Shown: positions 24,218-35,099 of the stretch, in pieces
Numbering within the stretch: position 1 is the first letter of the stretch
Layout of the letters: every line of letters starts with the position of its first letter
NCBI GenBank assembly: GCA_032629725.1
Contig: JAFEVB010000014.1
Span: 620,001-684,000, forward strand
DNA length: 64,000 nt
Origin: Gremmenia infestans
Lineage: Eukaryota; Ascomycota; Leotiomycetes; Helotiales; Hamatocanthoscyphaceae
Direction of reading: 5' to 3'
Program-made: the position numbers and the translations under genes
Notes under the pieces: model-generated
What the model was told of the DNA's origin: nothing
What the model saw: the letters and a program-made list of their open reading frames with translations, nothing else
Database searches by the model: none

Positions 24218-27200
24218 ATGGACAGTGGGGCTCGCTCTGCGAGAAATGGGCTGTTCCAAGAAGTAAGATCGGGCTTCCTCGTCAAAATACTGATACAATA
24301 CTAACATGTGCAACAGCTTAAGCCTCGCTGCGTAGAGCTCAGCCAGCTAGCTCTCCGAGACGATGGAAGCTCGAATAGTACAAAATCCCTGACAGAGTCG
24401 ACGAACAAGCTCCTGATTATACTTGAACAAAAATGCGAGCGGGTTGACGGTGTCTTCGACGAGAAGTTAGCAGACTATGTCTTCTTTCCGCTCTCCCAAA
24501 CCCTCAAGAGGAAACAAAAATACACCGATCGATTGTCCGAGTTGACGATAAAATGCCTCAGGATATTACTCGAGTATGGCTGGAGGCGGTCGATTGCTTT
24601 GGATCTTGCCAGGCAGCTGATAATTCTTCTGGCTTTCGTTGCTGGAGGTCCCCCCGATCAGAAGCCTGCTACGATATCGGAAGAGTTAGCAGCGGAAGCA
24701 TATGGAGCACTCGCGGCATTGTTTACAGACATGGCAGTCACACCTGGAGGAGCTGCTGCTTTAGTGGAGACCGGTACTATTCCAGCATTGGGACACTGCG
24801 TCACTGTGATATTGGACGGGATTACAGATGGATCATCCGTCGAAGTGCAACTGCAAGCTTTAAGAGCTTTAGATGCGGTATGGAGATGCATCAAAGACTC
24901 GCAAGCTCTCGCAACATTTCTTCCGGGAACTATTTCTGGGCTGACCAAGTTCCTAATGCCCGGTACGGCCAGCAGGAGGTCACGTAAAAATCTCGTTACT
25001 GCTTTAGAAGTCTTGGAGCAAGTTCTGATTTCGATTTTGAGCGATATACGAACCCGAACCATCAGAGACAAATCATCTGAAGAATCAGCTGCAAGTAGCG
25101 CTGAGCAGGAGGTTCTTACCAAGCCATGGCTTAAAGCAACTACAGCGCAAATCAAACTTGCACTCTCCAACATCATTAGACTACGTAAGCACGATGCTAC
25201 AGACGTTCGAGCAGCTCTGAACAGGCTATGCCTCACCATCCTAGACGAGTGTCATGCTACCTTGTCCGATTCGGCTTCACTGCTAGTAGAGACCTCCATG
25301 ATCCTGGATGGGATTGATCAAGAGGATGATCTGAGTACCAGGAAAACTACACTCTCAGATCTTGCATCTATCCACCCTGATATTGGTGAACTTTTGAAAA
25401 GTACATCGTACAATTGGGTTACCAGTCTTCCAAGGATCATGCAAACCAATGATGAATCTGCCAAGAACTCTGCACTTCAGCAGCTGTCTAGAGCAAATCA
25501 TTTACTCAGACAGCTCAATTCAGATTCTTCAATACTCGAGGATGCTCTTGGAAGCTCACTCAGGGACAGCATTACTGTCACCCTGGAAGCATCCCCAGCT
25601 CCAAAAGGATTGGAAGAGGCCGATTTTGACATGAACAGTCAAGCTGCCTTGACCTTGGTCACGGACAATGCACTTTCTGCTCAATTTCGACCAGTTGTTT
25701 TAGGCGAGCAGAGCCAGCGGGAGACCCGGAAAAAACTCATGGAATTATTAGCTTCACTTGGTACGCGAGAGTCACAGATAAACATGGCTGGCGAGATGCT
25801 AGAATATGTTCGTGGTGCATCTGGGCAGAGTCTACTCGCAGCATATTGGCTTTCTTTTCAGGTTCTGAAATCGTCAGCATCGAAGAATGAAGATATTGAC
25901 GAGTTCTTCGATTCTACTGTTACTCTGGCTGATGAGCAAGAAGCCATGAATGAAGAATTGATGTCCTATTCGCAATCTATTCTTGCCAATACCGATGGGA
26001 ACGAACACGATTGGCGCATGCAGGCCATCGCATTAGAGGTGGTAGCTGACCGAGCCCAGCGGCTGAAAGAGAGCTTTCGCCCAGAGCTCATCGACACGCT
26101 CTACCCAGTTGCCTCACTCCTTGGCTCATCAAATGACCGGCTAAGAGAGCATGCGATCACATCTCTCAACATCATATCCAAATCTTGCGGATACAACAAC
26201 GCCAGCGAGCTTATCGTCGACAACGTGGATTACATGGTCAACGCCATCTCCCTCCGTCTCAACACCTTCGACATATCCCCTCAAGCGCCCCAAATCCTAG
26301 TGATGATGATCCGCCTCGCGGGCCCGTCCTTGCTCCTATACCTAGACGACGTAGTAGGCTCCATCTTCGCAGCCCTAGACAACTTCCACGGCTACCAACG
26401 CCTCGTCGACGTGCTCTTCTCCGTCCTCAACGAAATCGTCAAAGTAGGCTCAACAGCCCCCCAATTCCAGCTCTCCGCTCCCCCCAAACCAGAACAATCC
26501 CCCCCAATCCCCACAATCGCGGACATCGCCTCCCTCATAATATCCAAACCACAATCCCCCTCCCCCGACCACGAAGAATTCCCCCGCCAGCCCTGGAAAT
26601 CTGCACAAAGACTCCTCGACGAAGCAGCCGCGGCAGCAGCAGACCCCGCTTCCGACACCGAAGAAGAAGCCCCACCTCCACCGCAAGACCTCGCCCCCGC
26701 CCCTCCATCGAAAACCCACCTCCTCCTCCACGCCATAACATCCCACGCCCAACACCACCTGACATCCTCCTCGCCCCTCCTCCGCCACAAACTCCTCACC
26801 CTAATAAATACCTCCACCCTCTCCCTCTCCACCTCCTCCTCATCCTCATCCACCTCCTCCGCCTTCCTCCCCCTCATAAACGACATCTGGCCCGTCCTCC
26901 TCCCCCGCATCCACGACCCCGAACCCTATGTCTCCCTCGCAGCCATGTCCACCATCCGCACCCTCTGCCTAACCTCCGGCCCCTTCCTCGCAACCCGTAT
27001 AGGCGTCGAATGGGCCTCCCTGCTCGCCTTCACGCGGAAAACCAAAACCGCAGCACTGGCTGAGAAGAAAAGCAAAAGGGGCGTTTTTGGCGAGGGGCAG
27101 CGCATGTGGGAAGGTGTGGTGGGGATGCTGTGTGCGGTCGTAAGGTACGTAGGCGTCGAGGAGCAGGCGTTTGTGGATGTGCTAGAGGTGCTGGGGAGCG

Positions 27201-27373
27201 AGGTTTGGGAGCGAGATGGAGTGAGGGAGGATTTGAGTAGTGAGAGGGGGAATGGGGACTGGGTTTGGTTGGTTTGTTATGAGGCGGGGAGGGAGAGAGA
27301 GAGAAAGGGCATTAGGGAAAGACCGAAGGGGGTTGGGGGGTTTGAGTTTATTGATTTGGAGCAGGTTGCGTAG
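24218..27373 (+). CDS. TTI1: TEL2-interacting protein 1 (TTI1)
   Basis: Two exons, 24218-24262 and 24317-27373, give 1,033 residues. The 15-codon first exon (MDSGARSARNGLFQE) joins in phase to LKPRCVELSQLAL, recreating the conserved TTI1 N-terminus. The protein is an all-helical HEAT-repeat scaffold. Conserved fungal blocks include ALRALDAVWRCIKDS and, near the C-terminus, DIWPVLLPRIHDPEPYVSLAA. TTI1 forms the TTT complex with TEL2 and TTI2, which stabilises PIKK kinases (TOR, ATM/ATR homologues). An acidic, proline-rich insert occurs at about residues 775-830. Codon use changes abruptly: from about 26,200 to 27,060 the sense strand is very C-rich, then G-rich to the stop. This produces several long spurious antisense frames. 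Confidence 0.92.
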
Positions 27374-27762
27374 TTTTTGGTTTATGGCATGAAAGTAAAA
27401 GTAAAGCGGTAATGTATAAGAGCAAGACTCAGATTACGAATTAAGCCCAGCCATCACAATATCATAAAAGTTGCCAAGTATCATCATGCGGGCAAACTTG
27501 ACATAGTATATCAAGTGAAGAATTTTGTCTGAAGTGGAATGCATTGATTTACCTAATAATTCCAAAAACAACGACTTTTCAACGATCGATCAAAGAGTGA
27601 GTAGAGTTGGGTTGAGTAGAGCAGCACTACGAGAACAAGTCTACCGGAAGCAAGAAACCTCAAAAAGGAAACCTAAGCACAGCATAGCGAGTCAAAGAAT
27701 CCTCTAAAACATGACAATCCCATAACAACGTAGTCCAAGATATGCCAAGTCTCAAAAGCCTC
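27374..27762. other. convergent 3' intergenic region
   Basis: Lies between the tail-to-tail TTI1 and eIF5 genes. No other feature is seen. Confidence 0.6.
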
Positions 27763-29117
27763 CTACTCGTCATCATCTTCCTCGTCATCGCTCTCGGCTT
27801 CTTCGAGCCACTTGAGAAAGACTTCAGCGGACTTGCGGACCTTTTTGCTGATTTGGATATCGACGTATTTCCTGCTAGCTTTGGTGCCCCATTTCTCGAG
27901 GACTTCTTCGGAGAGAAGATCATCGTTGTAACAGGCGAGAAGAACCTTGGAGGTCTCGTTGTAGAATTCGGGGTTGTCCTTGCCGCGGAAGCCAATGAAG
28001 CGTTCGATGCCTCCAAGGAGGGCCTTCTGATGCTTCTCAGAGATACCAACCTATGTTGATGTTAGCTATGGTTTTGGTGACATGGAGATGGTGAACTTAC
28101 CTGCTTGAGCATTCCAGCGCGCTTAGGAATCTGCTTGGCAATGTCATCGTCAAAGATGCTCTGAACGAGGACAAGTAGAGTACGGTGCTTGTTCTCGATA
28201 CCGAACTCCTTGGCCTTCACGTAGACATCGATGCTCTCAATCTTGTCGACACCGCCTTTCTCCTTGGCTTCATTGATAATCCAGTCACCAAGCAGATCGT
28301 ACTTGCTGTTACCGCCTCCTTCACCATCCTCATCATCATCATCACCGTCGAGGACGAGCTTCTGCTTGAGGTCATCTGGAAGTTGCTGCTGACGAGCCTT
28401 GATGGCTTCGGCGGACATATCTACAGTCCACTCATCGTCCTTGACTTCGACTTCATCACCAAGCTCTTGAGCTCCGGTCTTGATACGGCGAGTAAGTTCA
28501 TCATCACTGCCAGCCTCGACGGCAAGATCTTCACCGTTAGATCCATCAGAGTCATTGCTACCATTTCCGTTGGTGTCCTTGGTATCAGAAATGCTATTTC
28601 CATTCCCATTCCCATTCCCATTCCCATTCTTCCTAGCCTCGCGGGCAGCCTTCTTCTCCGCTTTGTCCTTCTTGCCCTTCTTAGGTTCTTGCTTGAGGAT
28701 GAAACCACTGAGCTTTAGACGAAGGTCGACATCGCAGCGAGCACCACAGGCCTTGCAATCGAGAAGAATGCGACCATCCTTGATGAATACTTCGGTCTCG
28801 GGGTTCTTGCATTTCTTGCAGAGAACAAATTTGTTAATGAAACCGTCCAGGTAATCCTGGAGCTTGGAGGCGTCGTGGGCACCGTTGATAATCCAACGGT
28901 CATCGGAAGGGTTGCTATTGGTTTGGGCACCTAGTTCGAAGCCGAAGTACTTGATTACAAAAGCACCAGGGCGTGCGAGGGACTGTGCCACGCTGCTGAG
29001 GTTGACAATGACGGTCTTGATACCGTTGCCCTTGCCCTCGATCTTGGACTGGAGACGCTCCATCTTGTAGCGGTAGAAAGGGTCCTTGACATCGCTACGG
29101 ATATTGACGGTAGCCAT
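27763..29117 (-). CDS. TIF5: translation initiation factor eIF5
   Basis: Two exons, 29117-28101 and 28050-27763, with a 50-base intron. The N-terminal domain starts MATVNIRSDVKDPFYRYKMERL and carries the Arg-15-type GTPase-activating region and a four-cysteine zinc finger (CKKC and CKAC, residues about 99-121). The C-terminal W2/HEAT domain ends in the acidic and aromatic FLKWLEEAESDDEEDDDE motif that binds eIF2-beta and eIF3. eIF5 stimulates GTP hydrolysis by eIF2 on the 40S initiation complex. A Gly-Asn repeat (GNGNGNGNGN, encoded at about 28,600-28,630) lies in the linker. Length and domain order are normal for fungi. Confidence 0.97.
28600..28630 (-). repeat. in-frame hexanucleotide repeat (Gly-Asn) in eIF5
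   Basis: Five copies of CATTCC on the plus strand encode alternating Gly and Asn in the disordered eIF5 linker. It is likely length-variable between strains. Confidence 0.85.
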
Positions 29118-30185
29118 GATTGCGGTTGTTGCGGAAGGCTCGGAATAACTTCAATTTTCGGGAAATGGATCGGGGATCGAAACGACGGTTACGGGACCGA
29201 AGAGTGCGGAGTGTGACATGCAGACGAGGCGAATGTATGTGGGAGGCACGAAGGAGATGTATGAACGCTGGTTTTGCTAAAAGGACATTCGAAAAGACAG
29301 TCGAAGAAGATGCGTATTAGCCGTTGCTACTGAAGTAGGGGCTACACGGTTTTCGCGGTATGCGAAATGGTTGCAGCTCGAGCGGCGGCTGGTGTCTAAG
29401 GTCGTTGGCGTGGGGTGTGAGATACATATAACGCAGATGTATCCGTTGACGTGATGATGGCTTTGTTTAGAAGTTTGGGAAGACCAGGCTTCCTTTGATT
29501 GTGGAGGGCGGGTCGTCTGCGTGAGACTGGTCTGATTACTTTTTTATGTCGGTGTCTGTGTCGCTTGATGCAGGATGCGCAGTTGGTCGGCAGGGGGAAC
29601 AGTTGTCCAGTGGTCAGGATTAGCAGTTGTACGTCTAGATGAGGTGGTTATGGTTGTGGTGGTGGTGGTGGTGGTGGTGGTCTTGATGAGCAAAGACGGT
29701 GGTGGTGTTTGTAAATTGGGAAGAAGAGGGGAGCAAAGATTTATGGTGTTCGGTTTGGTTTTCTAAGCTGAATGAAGTTTGGACGGGCCACCAGGGCTGT
29801 GACTGAGAGTGGATGCACTAAGGTACGGAGTCCGAAAGGGGACTAGCGTGAAGTGAATGGAAGATCTTTGTCTCGCTTCACATCTTCACCAGCAGCGGGT
29901 ATTTTCCGGAGATATATCTTCTTCTACCGCTACTTTGTCCTCTGCTCTTTACCAACTCATATATTATCTTGATTACCAATGGTCAAGCAAGCGTGCACAT
30001 AAAGTCATTCAGTTCCTGGATAATGTTTGCTGTCCGCTGGTGAACAGTCCAACATATCATCAGCGTAGAAACATCCATCTATCCAAGGAAGAGGGATCGT
30101 GGACAACCCTGATGACCATATCAAGAAACTTATTCAAATTTACACGTGATTCGCTTCCACTCCCCCCGTGCTTCTCTCAGTCAAG
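29118..30185. promoter_or_regulatory. divergent promoter region, eIF5 and THI6
   Basis: About 1.07 kb between two divergently transcribed genes. It contains a GTG trinucleotide run at 29,654-29,681. I looked for a thiamine-pyrophosphate riboswitch upstream of THI6 and did not find the conserved pair of motifs. No separate gene is supported. Confidence 0.5.
29654..29681. repeat. GTG/GGT trinucleotide microsatellite
   Basis: About nine consecutive GGT units in non-coding DNA upstream of THI6. Confidence 0.85.
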
Positions 30186-31869
30186 ATGGCAACAACGAAT
30201 GTGGACTATTCACTATATCTAGTGACAGATTCCACAGCTGCTATTCTCGGCGACAGAGATCTAGTAGAAGTAGTACAGGCTGCTGTCGAGGGTGGTGTAA
30301 CCCTGGTCCAGTATAGAGACAAAGTCAGTGACACAGCTGTCCTGGTCTCCACTGCCAAAAGACTGCACGCCGTGACACAAAAGCACAAGATTCCTCTGTT
30401 GATCAATGACCGGATTGATGTCGCATTGGCCGTTGGCTGTGAGGGTGTCCATATTGGTCAAGATGATCTTGGTATGTGTCACGGGTACCAACCTATTCTT
30501 TCACTTTTACTCGTCCTCTGACCATTTTCCTAGACCTTCCAAGTGCGAGGAAACTGTTGGGGAGAGACGCAATCATTGGCGTGACTGTGTCCAGTGTTGA
30601 AGAAGCACAAAAGGCTTGTAAAGATGGTGCTGACTATCTCGGTGTGGGCACTATGTTTGCAACAGCAACGTGAGTGCAGCGTTGTCTTGATTCTATCGAA
30701 GCTTGGCTAAAGTTACTGCCAGTAAAACAAACACCAAAGGTATAATCGGTACAGCTGGAACACAAAAGATCCTGCAGGCCATTGCCGACACGGGTCGTGA
30801 TGTTCGCACTGTATCCATAGGAGGCATAAACGCATCCACAGTCCAGCGCGTCTTATTCCAATCTTCCCATCCCAAGAAGAAGCTTGACGGCGTAGCGATC
30901 GTCAGCGCAATCATAGCAGCGCGCGACCCAAAACAAGCAGCCAAAGACCTTCTATCGCTTGTCAAATCACCACCTCCCTTCGCAGCCGCCTCACTAGCCA
31001 ACACACAAAAAGCCACAGACATAGGCACACTCCTCGAGAAAGCCCCAACCATCATCCGGGAAGTCGGCTCCAAAACCCCCCTCTCCCACAATATGACCAA
31101 TCTCGTCGTGCAAAACTTCGCCGCAAACGTCGCGCTAGCCGTCGGCGGCTCCCCCATAATGGCAAACTACGGCGAGGAAGCAAGCGATCTGTGCAAGCTG
31201 GGGGGAGCGCTAGTCATCAACATGGGCACGGTGACACCAGAGGGATTGCAAAGCTACGCGCTGGCGTTGAAGGCGTATAACCTGAAGGGTGGGCCTGTGG
31301 TGCTTGATCCGGTCGGGGGAGGCGCTACGGCGATCAGGAGGGCTGCCGTGAAGACCCTACTGGCAGCGGGGTATTTCGATGTCATCAAGGGCAACGAAGG
31401 GGAGATAAAAACAGTGTTCGGAACAGTAGTACAGCAAAAGGGCGTAGACAGCGGTGTCAGCACCCTCAGCGATCTAGAGAAAGCGACCTTAGTCCGCGAC
31501 CTCGCGGCACGGGAAAGGAACGTGGTGGTCATGACTGGCGCGACGGATTTCGTCAGTGATGGCCAGCGAACCTACGCCATCAACAATGGGCATGAGCTGC
31601 TGGGCCGCATCACGGGTAGTGGATGTGTACTGGGGACTACGATATCATTGATGCTAGCTGTGTGTCGCGAAGACAAGCTCCTAGCTGCGGTAGCTGGGCT
31701 GCTGCATTATGAGATTGCGGCCGAGATAGCTGCGGAGAGAGAAGATGTCAAGGGCCCGGGGACATTCGTACCGGCTTTGATTGACGAGCTGTATAATGTG
31801 CAGAAAAGTACAAGCGGGGGAGATCTCTCGTGGTTGAAGAGGGCGAAAGTCGAAGCAGTAGATATATAA
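30186..31869 (+). CDS. THI6: bifunctional thiamine phosphate synthase / hydroxyethylthiazole kinase
   Basis: Three exons, 30186-30471, 30534-30669 and 30723-31869, join in phase to give 522 residues. The N-terminal half is thiamine phosphate synthase: QYRDK, LLINDRIDVALAVGCEGVHIGQDDL, GVGTMFATATKTNTKG and SIGGINAST are its phosphate- and pyrimidine-binding motifs. The C-terminal half (from about residue 240) is hydroxyethylthiazole kinase: VLDPVGGGAT, DVIKGNEGEI, VVMTGATDFVSDG and GSGCVLGTT with the active-site cysteine at about residue 442. The enzyme phosphorylates hydroxyethylthiazole and couples it to the pyrimidine unit to make thiamine phosphate. Start ATG 30186 follows CAAG and gives the standard N-terminus. 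Confidence 0.96.
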
Positions 31870-31896
31870 ATCATCACTCTTAAAATAATAAGATAT

Positions 31897-31998
31897 AGTA
31901 CAGTACAATACAGTACAGTACAGTATAGACATAAAACATGAAATCCATTTACTGTATAGACATTCCATTCAATCCCGTTCCATTCCATTCCATTCCAT
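31897..31998. repeat. CAGTA and CCATT pentanucleotide repeats
   Basis: Imperfect CAGTA repeats occur at about 31,897-31,926 and CCATT repeats at about 31,979-31,998. Both lie in the 212-base gap between the convergent THI6 and isochorismatase-family genes. Confidence 0.8.
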
Positions 31999-32081
31999 AT
32001 CAATCCCCAATAACTCATCTGACCCATCCCACAATAAATACAACCCTCCCCCCCCCTTCCCCCATTCCATCCCACCCACCC

Positions 32082-33438
32082 TCACATCTTACTCAAAAGC
32101 GTTCCCACAACCTCCCTCGTAACCCCACTACACTCCTTAACCAACCTCGCCACATCCTTGAACTCGCCTAATGCCGCATCGCCCATACACTCGTACATAA
32201 AGCCTAATACCACATGTATCTATCAGCGCAGCCCACCTACTTATATATATCCTCTCTTCCGAATCCATCCCAATTCTTGCCAATCCTTTCCTTCAATAAT
32301 TCTTACTTGTATATATATATTCATGGAGGGAAAAGGAAGGAAGGGGGGGAGGAAAGAAGAGGGAAAGGGAAAAGGGAAGCTTACTCTCAGATGTAGTAAC
32401 TACCGCGCCCTCCCCCCTTAACCGCGCTAGCGCAATAGGGATTTCCTCGCGGTTACACGAACTTACTCCATCTGCAATCTAGACAAGACACACTTATCAG
32501 CTATACGGTCCCCAAAGAAACCCCCCGTGCCCCATAATCCGCAAGCCAAACCCCAGATTCCAGATCCCAAATTCCAAATTCCGGATCCGAGAGAAAGGAG
32601 ATGGATCGGTTTAGGTATTGTAATGTAAGGGGGGTTAAGTAATGTGATAAGACTTAATACGCACAATATAAACCCTATGTCCAGCCACCAGGGCATCCAA
32701 CGCCGTCTGCGTCACGCAGATATGGCTTTCAATGCCCACGATGACAATCTCAGCCTTGTTGCCTTCGAAATGCCGCGATATTGCAGGGATCCACATGCTG
32801 AATGCAGTTTTATCTATATGTTCTACTACATTCATAGACATGCCGTTCTTATCCTCTCCATTCACCTCTTTGCGGGTTTCATTTCCATTAAGTGTCTTGG
32901 GGCTGGGAGAGGGAGAGGGAAAAGGCAGGCTTAATTCTGGACATGTCGGGCCTAGACGCGCGGAGTTCTGCGTGGTGGCGTAGATTGGGACTGAGAGGAT
33001 AGATGCGAAACGGAGGAGTTTTTGGGTTGTTGATATACTGTTGAAAAAAGTTGATTAATAATTTAAGGTAATAAGGGAACTTGGAATCCCATATTTGGTG
33101 ACTGTGAAAGACATGGAAGGGGGAAGGAAGGACGGGGGAAAGTACATGGAAGCATATTCCCAAACCACAGGACGGAATTTCTCTTGTATATCGCAGATGC
33201 TAAGTGCGCGCTAATCAGCATGCAGCTCTTGCTTCTTCTATTCCATCCCATCCCTCTTTCTTAGGGAGCTTGGGTATGGGCTTAGTTGTGGTATGGATGT
33301 GAGGGGGACGGACAAAAGGGCTGGGTTTTCTGGGAGGTGGGGTGGATTGTTAGCTTTGTGACAGGATGAATGAGAGATAGGTATTAGGCATTAGGCATTG
33401 GGGGGTGTACTTAGACGGCGAGATGGCTTAGTTGACAT
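32082..33438 (-). CDS. isochorismatase-family hydrolase
   Basis: Minus-strand exons that fit in phase are about 33210-33146, 33037-32665, 32478-32385 and 32203-32082. They rebuild the family signatures: CDIQEKFRPVVWEYASI with the catalytic Asp, KTAFSMW with the catalytic Lys, VIVGIESHICVTQTALD with the nucleophile Cys, and LADGVSSCN-like IADGVSSCNREEIP. The C-terminus reads FMYECMGDAALGEFKDVARLVKE. This matches the eukaryotic ISOC1/ISOC2-type subgroup, whose substrate is not established. The first exon is uncertain: ATG 33438 (MSTKPSRRL) fits the expected start, but no canonical donor joins it in frame to the second exon. An insert (SPSPSPKTLNGNETRKEVNGEDKNG region) makes the central loop longer than usual. 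Confidence 0.85.
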
Positions 33439-33773
33439 TTTTGCGGTGGAGAGTTTACTGGTAAGGGCATGTAATTTAGTGATGTGAAGTCGTGGTGGCA
33501 TTGTATATTCTTTGGAGTGAGGTGGGGTGGGGTGGATGGAGGTGGACGATGTCGGGAGCTTTAGTAGTGGGGTTAGATGCCGGGGCGGGGTATAAAGGAC
33601 GGGGTATTTCCGGGGTACAAAGACTATACGGAGTAGGTAGGAACCTAGACTAATCGTGGAGCACCACTCCTATAGGGCCAGCAGGACGCCATTAGCCCGT
33701 GATAAAAAAGATCATCTTTTATTACCTAGGGATTTCAAATGATCATAGCATTTGTTCTACAGGTACAAAGTTT
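33439..33773. other. short intergenic region
   Basis: Upstream of the isochorismatase-family gene and downstream of the DUF3431 gene. It contains one TACGGAGTA at 33,627-33,635. Nothing else is seen. Confidence 0.55.
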
Positions 33774-35099
33774 TCATCTTACACTGGAAGTGGAAGTGGA
33801 AGTCACCACTTTCGTCTTATCCTCCTCCTTTACAAAAGCCTTCTCAGCACTCGGCTCCATCTCATCCCCATATAAATCCTCACCCTCCGCAACCCTATTA
33901 ACCTCCACTGCTCCCCTCACGACAGCAATCTCCTTCCTGATCCGAATCGCCTCGCGTATACTCGCAAGTTCCCTCTGCAGCTTAATTTTCATCTTACTAT
34001 TAGCCTTCTTCTCCACCTCGATTGCTCCCTTGACATCCTCATTCTTCTCCCCGTTTTCCTTGGCATCCTCATTCTTCTCCCCGTTTTCCTTGGCATCCTC
34101 CTCCTCCTCTTTTCCGTGCGCTTCCCAATGCTCCTCAAATTCCATTACCTTCGAGAGTTCTTCGTCCAGTTTCTGCGCGCCTTGCTGAAGCTCGATATAC
34201 TCGTCGTACTGTTCCCTCCCCCCGAAACAGATGTGGTAGAGTCGGCAATACGCTTTGTGCTCGAGGGGGCAGTCGATGGCTTTTTGTAGGAAGAGGTATT
34301 GCCACATGTGTTCCCATGTCCTTCCGCTAATAGCGTCTTCGAGAGGAGTGTTTACCAGCCAATCAATGTGATGCTTATACTGCTCCTTTGGGACTGACAG
34401 GATGCGTTCTTTCGTCACCGCGATCTGCGAACAACACGGCGTGGCGAGGATCTCGGGGATATCGTAGAGGTTGAAGTTTGCTCGGAAGGCTTCTTGCATT
34501 TCCTTTTGCTCGGGAAGGACTCCGGATTCTTCGTTCGCTCGAGTGGTGTTGATTGCGCCTGCCATGCACCCGAAACCCCAGGTAACTCTAAGGTTGAGGA
34601 ATTGTCTTTGCTGGACTTCTCGTAGGTCGAGGTGGTTAAGGGAGAATATCATACTCTGGTCCAATAGCTCGTCCACATGCCAGGAGTGCGATTGAGAGTG
34701 AACGAGAATGGATATATCAGGGAGGTTGTCGTAGAAGTCGTAAAAGTACTGATGATACATCATAGCTTCGTGGCCTTTATTCATCTGCGGATGGTACGGT
34801 GCACTCATGTTGTCCGCAATGTATGGAACCACGACCATGCCTGGGACCTTGAGATCCTTTTTGGCCCATGAATAATCTTCGCTTGATGTTGCTGCCACGA
34901 CAAGATTAACGCTCGGCAATGCTCCCTTGGGGATTCGATAGGCTCCTCCAGATTGCTTGACCACATGTTGCTCGACGACCTCTATGGGGAGCTCGTGCAT
35001 ATGACGCCGGCCGACAAAACAGATGAAGAGGAATATTGCGGCAGAGAGTGACATGAGGACACGAGAAGTCCTAGGTCTGTTTGACACTGGAGAGATCAT
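33774..35099 (-). CDS. DUF3431 family membrane-anchored protein
   Basis: One exon, 441 residues from ATG 35099. This start is preferred over the open frame reaching 35231 because it places a single membrane anchor at about residues 13-32 (VLMSLSAAIFLFICFVG), the type II topology expected. The lumenal domain contains conserved DUF3431 blocks: LVVAATSSEDYSWA, DISILVHSQSHSWH, CCSQIAVTKERILSVPKEQY and LSGRTWEHMWQYLF. The family is suspected of glycosyltransferase-like activity but is uncharacterised. The C-terminal third is highly charged and predicted coiled coil. It contains a perfect duplication of ten residues (DAKENGEKNE), encoded by a 30-base tandem repeat. Confidence 0.88.
   Translation of the reverse strand: MISPVSNRPRTSRVLMSLSAAIFLFICFVGRRHMHELPIEVVEQHVVKQSGGAYRIPKGALPSVNLVVAATSSEDYSWAKKDLKVPGMVVVPYIADNMSAPYHPQMNKGHEAMMYHQYFYDFYDNLPDISILVHSQSHSWHVDELLDQSMIFSLNHLDLREVQQRQFLNLRVTWGFGCMAGAINTTRANEESGVLPEQKEMQEAFRANFNLYDIPEILATPCCSQIAVTKERILSVPKEQYKHHIDWLVNTPLEDAISGRTWEHMWQYLFLQKAIDCPLEHKAYCRLYHICFGGREQYDEYIELQQGAQKLDEELSKVMEFEEHWEAHGKEEEEDAKENGEKNEDAKENGEKNEDVKGAIEVEKKANSKMKIKLQRELASIREAIRIRKEIAVVRGAVEVNRVAEGEDLYGDEMEPSAEKAFVKEEDKTKVVTSTSTSSVR
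34041..34100 (-). repeat. perfect 30-base tandem duplication in coding sequence
   Basis: Two identical adjacent 30-base units, 34041-34070 and 34071-34100, encode DAKENGEKNE twice in the charged tail of the DUF3431 protein. Identity at all positions implies a recent event. Confidence 0.9.

Noticed and set aside
26185..27063. Long overlapping plus-strand and antisense frames within TTI1
   Set aside because: They arise from the C-rich, low-complexity codon use of TTI1 and have no domain features.
29118..30185. Thiamine-pyrophosphate riboswitch upstream of THI6
   Set aside because: A CTGAGA occurs near 29,809, but the second conserved element (ACCTGATCTGG type) is absent and no supporting stem was found.
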